Assembly: GCA_903938935.1 (NCBI GenBank) | Contig: CAJAFD010000076.1 | Location: 1 to 5,314 of the forward strand | DNA from: an uncultured Opitutia bacterium | GTDB lineage: Bacteria; Verrucomicrobiota; Verrucomicrobiia; Opitutales; Opitutaceae | DNA length: 5,314 nt | Direction: 5' to 3' | In this document: positions 1 through 5,314 of the stretch, piece by piece | How the letters are laid out: each line of letters starts with the position of its first letter | Numbering within the stretch: the first letter of the stretch is position 1 | The notes under the pieces: generated by a model | What the model saw: the letters and a program-made list of their open reading frames with translations, nothing else | Told to the model about the DNA's origin: nothing | Databases searched by the model: none | Made by a program: the position numbers and the translations under genes

Positions 1-574
1 GCCGGAGAGTCGCGGCGTGTTGCTCGTGCATAATGTCGGCGTGGAGGCGGCGCTGTGGACGGTGGGCGGGGTGGTCTTGAGCGGGTTGTCGCTGCGCGAA
101 GGCTGGCGGAAGCTGGTGAACCCGATCGTCATCACCTTGGTGGTGGCGCTGATCTTGAATTTCGCGGGAGCGGCGCCGTATCTACCGAAAATTTTAATCG
201 ATCTGGTGCATGCGCTGGCGGTGTGCGCGATTCCGCTGGGGGTTTTGATGACGGGCGTGAGTTTGGCGAATTACCTCGGCGATGTGCGGGCGCTGGTGCA
301 GCCGAAGATCGCGCTTTGGGCGTGTGGGGTGCGGCTGGTGCTGTTGCCGCTGTTGATTTTGGCGGCGGCGAAGTGGCTGCCGTTATCAGTAGAGTTGAAA
401 CGAGTATTGCTGGTGCAGGCGGCGATGCCGGCGGCGGTGGTGCCGATCATCGTGGCGCGGCATTATGGCGGGCAGCCGTTGACGGCGGTGCAGATCGTGC
501 TTGGGACGACAGGGCTGGGGTTGTTGACGATTCCGCTTTGGTTACGGCTGGGGCTGGCTTGGTTGGGGGTATGA
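1..574 (+). CDS. AEC-family (auxin efflux carrier-like) permease, C-terminal part
   Basis: The reading frame is open from base 2 and ends at TGA 572-574, so the N-terminal part lies left of the window. The GTG at 17 is internal: in-frame codons before it (PESRG) continue the protein. The visible part, about 190 residues, is strongly hydrophobic with about five or six membrane segments. It carries features I associate with the AEC transporter family: an LVHNVGVEAALWTVG segment at the left end, then LGVLMTGVSLA in the middle, then VQAAMPAAVVPIIVARHYGG followed by a TTGLGLLTIPLWL helix near the end. Family members are inner-membrane secondary transporters or exporters of organic anions such as malonate, or of auxin-like compounds. 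The substrate cannot be told from sequence. The next gene, TerC-like, follows on the same strand after 75 bases. Family assignment is fairly sure; function is open. Confidence 0.85.
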   Translation, partial: PESRGVLLVHNVGVEAALWTVGGVVLSGLSLREGWRKLVNPIVITLVVALILNFAGAAPYLPKILIDLVHALAVCAIPLGVLMTGVSLANYLGDVRALVQPKIALWACGVRLVLLPLLILAAAKWLPLSVELKRVLLVQAAMPAAVVPIIVARHYGGQPLTAVQIVLGTTGLGLLTIPLWLRLGLAWLGV

Positions 575-578
575 TTTT

Positions 579-599
579 TCGGCGTCGCGGGCCGATTTT
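579..599 (+). terminator. possible weak terminator after the AEC permease
   Basis: A 5-bp perfect stem (TCGGC 579-583, GCCGA 591-595) with a 7-base loop is followed directly by TTTT (596-599) and preceded by a T run (575-579). It sits five bases after the permease stop codon, the right place for an intrinsic terminator. The stem is short and the T tract has only four bases, so it may be weak or fortuitous. Confidence 0.3.
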
Positions 600-611
600 G
601 ACCGAGTCGGA

Positions 612-641
612 TTGACCGCATCGAGCGGAACGTTCTGAAAT
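612..641 (+). promoter_or_regulatory. tentative sigma-70-like promoter for the TerC-family gene
   Basis: TTGACC (612-617, five of six matches to TTGACA) is followed after 18 bases by TGAAAT (636-641, four of six matches to TATAAT). If used, transcription would begin within a few bases of the ATG at 650 and give an almost leaderless mRNA. That would fit the lack of a Shine-Dalgarno motif before this start. A second TTGACCG lies at 598-604 but has no matching -10. The evidence is consensus matching only. Confidence 0.2.
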
Positions 642-649
642 CGCCACTT

Positions 650-1393
650 ATGGAATTACTTTCTGATTCGCAGGTCTGGATTTCGCTGCTCACGCTCACC
701 GCGCTGGAGATCGTGCTCGGTATCGATAACGTGATCTTCATTTCGATCCTCGCGGGCAAGTTGCCGAAGGAGCAGCAGGCCAAGGCGCGACAGATCGGGC
801 TTTTACTCGCCCTGGTGACGCGCATTTTGCTGCTGTTTAGTATTTCGTGGCTGATGAGCCTGACGAAGGTGTTGTTCGTGCTGCCGATCCTTGAGGTCGG
901 GATCACGGGCAAGAGCCTGATTTTACTCCTCGGCGGGCTTTTCCTGATCGGCAAAAGCGTGGTCGAGGTGCACGAGAAACTCGAAGGCGTGGACGGACAT
1001 TCGACGGCGGGCGGTAAAGTCGCCTCGTTTCGCGGAGCGATTTTGCAGATTCTACTGCTTGATGTGGTGTTCTCGCTCGATTCGGTGATCACCGCGGTCG
1101 GGATGGCGAGCCAACTGTGGATCATGATCACAGCGGTGGTCGTGGCGCTCGGCGTGATGTTGGCGTTTGCGGGTGCGATCAGTGATTTCGTGAACCGGCA
1201 TCCGACCTTAAAAATGTTGGCTTTGAGTTTCTTGATTCTGATCGGCGTGACGCTCGTGGGCGAGGCGCTCGGCCAGCATATTCCGAAGGGTTATATTTAT
1301 TTCTCCATGTCTTTCGCCTTCGGCGTGGAGATGCTGAACTTGCGCCTACGCGCCAAGAGCAAGCCGGTGGAATTGCACCAGCCCTATCGTTGA
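650..1393 (+). CDS. TerC-family integral membrane protein (YgdQ-like)
   Basis: This 247-residue protein closely follows the E. coli YgdQ pattern as I remember it (about 237 residues). Shared segments are ALEIVLGIDNVIFISIL (19-34), LILLLGGLFLI (90-100), LLDVVFSLDSVITAVG (136-151), ISDFVNRHP (177-185), KMLALSFLILIGVTL (188-202) and PKGYIYFSM (212-220). About seven hydrophobic segments are visible, near 11-34, 48-72, 77-103, 128-151, 156-176, 187-206 and 214-230. Acidic residues buried in the first and fourth (E20, D26, D137, D144) are typical of TerC proteins. Family members are inner-membrane proteins linked to tellurite resistance or metal efflux, with manganese export shown for some; the role of the YgdQ branch is not settled. 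The ATG at 650 gives the family's normal N-terminus, although no Shine-Dalgarno motif precedes it. It converges with hpf after 37 bases. Confidence 0.93.
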   Translation: MELLSDSQVWISLLTLTALEIVLGIDNVIFISILAGKLPKEQQAKARQIGLLLALVTRILLLFSISWLMSLTKVLFVLPILEVGITGKSLILLLGGLFLIGKSVVEVHEKLEGVDGHSTAGGKVASFRGAILQILLLDVVFSLDSVITAVGMASQLWIMITAVVVALGVMLAFAGAISDFVNRHPTLKMLALSFLILIGVTLVGEALGQHIPKGYIYFSMSFAFGVEMLNLRLRAKSKPVELHQPYR

Positions 1394-1430
1394 GCTGTAG
1401 CGCTGGGCGCGTCGGCTGGCGCCGTGCGGT

Positions 1431-1820
1431 TTAAAGCACGACGCCTTCGACGGACTCCGTGGCGCCATCGTGGCGGTGGCTTTTGTGTTTCCCGTGGAGG
1501 CGGCGGAGGCTGCCGTCGAGTTTGTCGGCGAGTAGATCCAGGGATTTGTAAGCATCGTCGCTTTCGACGCTGGCGATCAGATCGGGGCCACGGATTTCCA
1601 AGTGGCCCTTGGCGATGAATTGGTCGCCGGCGGCGCGCGTGTGATCGAGCTCGATATCGAGGCGGACGCGGATGAGGTGCTCGTTGTGGCGGAGGAGGCG
1701 CTCGGCGACGCCTTCCGCATACGCGCGGAGCGCGGGGGTGAGCTCGATATGAATCCCGCGAACGATAACTTTGGCGGCCAAGATTTCGGGGGTGGGGAGA
1801 ATTTTTTGGTTTTTCATCAC
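1431..1820 (-). CDS. hpf: ribosome hibernation promoting factor, short HPF/RaiA family
   Basis: The product is 129 residues from GTG 1820, or 128 from the adjacent ATG 1817. The core from about residue 17 to 108 matches the HPF/YfiA fold. A first strand and helix (KVIVRGIHIELTPALRAYAE) is followed by RVRLDIELDH, a strand ending KGHLEIRG, and the helix SDDAYKSLDLLADKLDGSLRR with the family's D-Y/MxAID-like pattern, then a Lys/His-rich end (HGKHKSHRH). HPF binds in the mRNA/tRNA channel of the 30S subunit and inactivates ribosomes in stationary phase or stress. Only the single short domain is present; the C-terminal dimerisation domain of long HPF is absent. About 15 residues precede the first strand, more than in E. 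coli HPF. A GGGAG (1834-1830) lies 9 bases before the GTG, which favours that start. The gene lies 63 bases downstream of tex on the same strand. RaiA is the alternative name. Confidence 0.92.
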   Translation of the reverse strand: MMKNQKILPTPEILAAKVIVRGIHIELTPALRAYAEGVAERLLRHNEHLIRVRLDIELDHTRAAGDQFIAKGHLEIRGPDLIASVESDDAYKSLDLLADKLDGSLRRLHGKHKSHRHDGATESVEGVVL

Positions 1821-1837
1821 CCCATCTGACTCCCGAT

Positions 1838-1868
1838 CGCGTTAAAAGGCTCCCCTGAATTTAACGCG
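1838..1868. repeat. 9-bp perfect inverted repeat between tex and hpf
   Basis: CGCGTTAAA (1838-1846) and TTTAACGCG (1860-1868) are perfect reverse complements separated by 13 bases. The repeat lies 18 bases upstream of the hpf start and 15 bases past the tex stop codon. No T tract follows it directly on either strand, so it does not look like a standard intrinsic terminator. The TTTAAC/GTTAAA arms with a spacer would suit a dimeric regulator site or an mRNA hairpin controlling hpf, but no specific regulator can be named. Confidence 0.45.
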
Positions 1869-1883
1869 TATCTTATCTAATGA

Positions 1884-4244
<2,361 letters not shown>

Positions 4245-4277
4245 GGGAGCGCGCGCAATCCCGAAAATGACACAACC

Positions 4278-4283
4278 GATAAT
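4278..4283 (+). promoter_or_regulatory. tentative -10 element for the thioredoxin-like gene
   Basis: GATAAT (five of six matches to TATAAT) stands in the 73-base divergent gap between tex and the thioredoxin-like gene, about 35 bases before the ATG at 4318. No good TTGACA-like element is found 16-18 bases upstream. A 6-bp inverted repeat (CAACCG 4273-4278, CGGTTG 4297-4302) overlaps it and could be an operator or chance. I saw no convincing promoter for tex on the opposite strand. Confidence 0.25.
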
Positions 4284-4317
4284 TGCACTCCGCGGGCGGT
4301 TGCGTATCCGTCGTGCG

Positions 4318-4803
4318 ATGAAACTTTTTTCCTATCTAGGTTTTTGGGTGGCTCTGGCTTTTTCGGCCCGCGCGGCGGAACTGCTACCGATCGAAAAACA
4401 CGTCGCCGAGGCGATCAAGTCCCCTGGAATCACGGTCGTGCATTTTTGGGCGCCTTGGTGCTCCAACTGCGGCGCTGAGCTCGCGAAAAATGGCTGGAGC
4501 ACGTTCATCGACACCAACGCCGAGGTGAAATTCATCTTCATCACGAGCTGGCACAACGAAATCGGCCGCGAGCTTCTCGCCAAAAACGGCGTCGGCGCCC
4601 AATCCAACTTCGAGCTCCTGCTCCATCCCAACGCCGCGCGCACGGACGAAGAGCGCATGACGCAGTTTCTCGGTCTGCCCGTCACATGGCTGCCGACCAC
4701 TTGGGTTTTTCGTGAAGGCAAACTGCGTTACGCGATGAATTACGGCGAACTGCGTTTCCCGATTTTGCAGCAGTTGATCCGCGATACCGCGGACAAATGG
4801 TAG
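4318..4803 (+). CDS. exported thioredoxin-fold protein (TlpA-like) with CSNC motif
   Basis: The product is 161 residues from ATG 4318 to TAG 4801-4803. The frame is open further upstream, into tex, but this ATG gives a clean signal peptide: MK, a hydrophobic stretch (3-15) and a probable signal peptidase I site after SARA (about residue 19). The mature part has the thioredoxin pattern: strand TVVHFWAPWCSNC with the redox pair C48/C51, a second strand VKFIFITSWHN (70-80), and a likely cis-proline in LPTTWVFREGKLRY (P126). This implies a thiol-disulfide oxidoreductase or related protein outside the cytoplasm, in the periplasm or anchored near the membrane. The two middle active-site residues are SN rather than the GP of thioredoxin. 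No partner gene (DsbD/CcdA, cytochrome c biogenesis) is visible nearby. There is no clear Shine-Dalgarno motif. The fold is confident; the substrate is unknown. Confidence 0.87.
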   Translation: MKLFSYLGFWVALAFSARAAELLPIEKHVAEAIKSPGITVVHFWAPWCSNCGAELAKNGWSTFIDTNAEVKFIFITSWHNEIGRELLAKNGVGAQSNFELLLHPNAARTDEERMTQFLGLPVTWLPTTWVFREGKLRYAMNYGELRFPILQQLIRDTADKW

Positions 4804-4826
4804 GTCCGCGATCAACCAGCGCGGAC
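4778..4826 (+). repeat. alternating complementary TCCGCG/CGCGGA segments (possible mutually exclusive hairpins)
   Basis: Four short arms alternate: TCCGCG (4778-4783), CGCGGAC (4788-4794), GTCCGCG (4804-4810) and CGCGGAC (4820-4826). Arms 1+2 can pair with a 4-base loop, 3+4 with a 9-base loop (7-bp stem), or 2+3 with a 9-base loop (7-bp stem). The first two lie in the last codons of the thioredoxin-like gene and the third begins directly after its TAG. No T tract follows, so it is not a canonical intrinsic terminator, though an RNA-stabilising or Rho-linked 3' structure is possible. Confidence 0.45.
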
Positions 4827-4948
4827 ACGAATCCGAGTGTTGTCAGCCCAGCGGAAATCTGCGGGGCTTCACCTTTCAGCGCTCGTGCGCACCGCGCCCG
4901 GCCCGTTTTTCGCAGCGCGTTCTTCTTTTAACATCAGCTTAAATTCCC
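4804..4948. other. intergenic region after the thioredoxin-like gene
   Basis: I see no supported coding frame in these 145 bases. They hold the distal hairpin of the alternating arms (4804-4826). Further on there is a weak inverted pair, CGCGC 4893-4897 and GCGCG 4915-4919, whose 3' arm runs into a T-rich stretch TTCTTCTTTT (4920-4929). That pair might act as a poor terminator; the stem is only 5 bp and the loop 17 bases. Bases 4920-4945 are AT-rich compared with the surroundings and may contain the promoter of the next gene, but I find no convincing -35/-10 pair. Confidence 0.4.
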
Positions 4949-5314
4949 ATGTCCGCCATCAACACGTTCCTCCTGCAAAATAATCTGCGCATCGCGACCA
5001 ACCCGTGCGTGTCGCCCGATTTCTGTCTGGACTGGCCGGCGTTGCGGAGCGCGATCCAAAACGCGCAGCCGATCCATGGGTGGCCGCACAGCCGCTTCGA
5101 AACGGCCGCCGGCAACTGGGTGTTGCTCGAAGATTCGGCGACCGGTGACTGCGCGTGGCGCCTCGACGCCCGCACAGGTGCGGCCCCAGTTAACACGCTC
5201 GCTGACGGCTTGGCGCTCGCCGACGGCGCGGCGATTTTCCCGGCGACCTACGCCAATCTCCTCCGGTTGAAAAACCTCATCCAGGCGCACACCCCGCAGT
5301 CCACGATTTTCCCC
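4949..5314 (+). CDS. unrecognised protein, N-terminal part (cut by right edge)
   Basis: From ATG 4949 the frame is open for 122 codons to the window end with no stop. Third positions are mostly G or C, as in the other genes here, which supports real coding; competing frames on the other strand are best read as shadows. The visible protein starts MSAINTFLLQNNLRIATNPC and contains no signal peptide, membrane segment, Walker or other motif I recognise. It has cysteines at 20, 26 and 68, several tryptophans (29, 45, 57, 70) and a weakly repetitive NTLADGLALADGAA stretch (82-95). The length suggests a cytoplasmic soluble protein whose defining domains lie beyond the window. No Shine-Dalgarno motif precedes the ATG; the next in-frame ATG is not within the visible part. 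I do not assign a function. Confidence 0.65.
   Translation, partial: MSAINTFLLQNNLRIATNPCVSPDFCLDWPALRSAIQNAQPIHGWPHSRFETAAGNWVLLEDSATGDCAWRLDARTGAAPVNTLADGLALADGAAIFPATYANLLRLKNLIQAHTPQSTIFP

Noticed and set aside
55..615. A 186-codon + strand frame overlapping the AEC permease
   Set aside because: It is a Gly/Ala/Arg/Asp-rich shift of the conserved membrane-protein frame with no features of its own.
463..1131. A 222-codon - strand frame opposite the end of the permease and the TerC-like gene
   Set aside because: It crosses two well-supported + strand genes and yields a Ser/Thr/Pro/Arg-rich product without domain character.
1406..1423. GGCGC/GCGCC hairpin in the terC-hpf convergent gap as a bidirectional terminator
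   Set aside because: The stem is only 5 bp with an 8-base loop and no T tract on either side; it is expected by chance in GC-rich DNA.
4926..4953. TTTTAACATCA resembling the XerD-side arm of a dif recombination site, considered because of the skew change
   Set aside because: Only one arm is similar; the centre and the opposite arm do not match the dif pattern, and it is about 650 bases from the skew change.
4934..5290. A 118-codon open frame on the - strand opposite the right-edge gene
   Set aside because: The + frame from ATG 4949 is open to the window end with good third-position G/C bias. The - frame gives an Arg/Val-rich product without recognisable features and is best read as its shadow.

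Overview
This window looks like ordinary chromosomal DNA from a GC-rich bacterium. I did not recognise a mobile element, CRISPR array, RNA gene or obviously new multi-gene system. The phylum cannot be fixed from this sequence. A guess of Verrucomicrobia (Opitutales-like) rests only on general impression: high G+C, strong G/C at third codon positions and few Shine-Dalgarno motifs.

Layout. (1) Bases 1-574, + strand: the C-terminal part of an AEC-family permease, cut by the left window edge. (2) 650-1393, + strand: a complete TerC-family membrane protein of the E. coli YgdQ type. (3) 1431-1820, - strand: a short ribosome hibernation factor (HPF/RaiA), convergent with the TerC gene across a 37-base gap. 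(4) 1884-4244, - strand: a full-length Tex protein (Tex_N, YqgF, HhH and S1 domains). It lies 63 bases upstream of hpf on the same strand, so the two may share a transcript. (5) 4318-4803, + strand: a small exported thioredoxin-fold protein with a CSNC active site, divergent from tex. (6) 4949 to the right edge, + strand: the N-terminal 122 codons of an unrecognised protein that has no stop in the window.

The genes do not form one pathway. Tex (RNA-binding, transcription-associated) and HPF (ribosome dormancy) are both linked to nucleic-acid or translation stress physiology and may be co-transcribed. The others are housekeeping transport or envelope functions.

The points most worth a second look are: a change in strand G/C asymmetry at the tex/thioredoxin boundary that is independent of gene direction; an alternating set of four complementary TCCGCG/CGCGGA segments over the end of the thioredoxin gene; a 9-bp perfect inverted repeat just upstream of hpf; and the unidentified right-edge gene. 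Most start codons here have no evident Shine-Dalgarno sequence.
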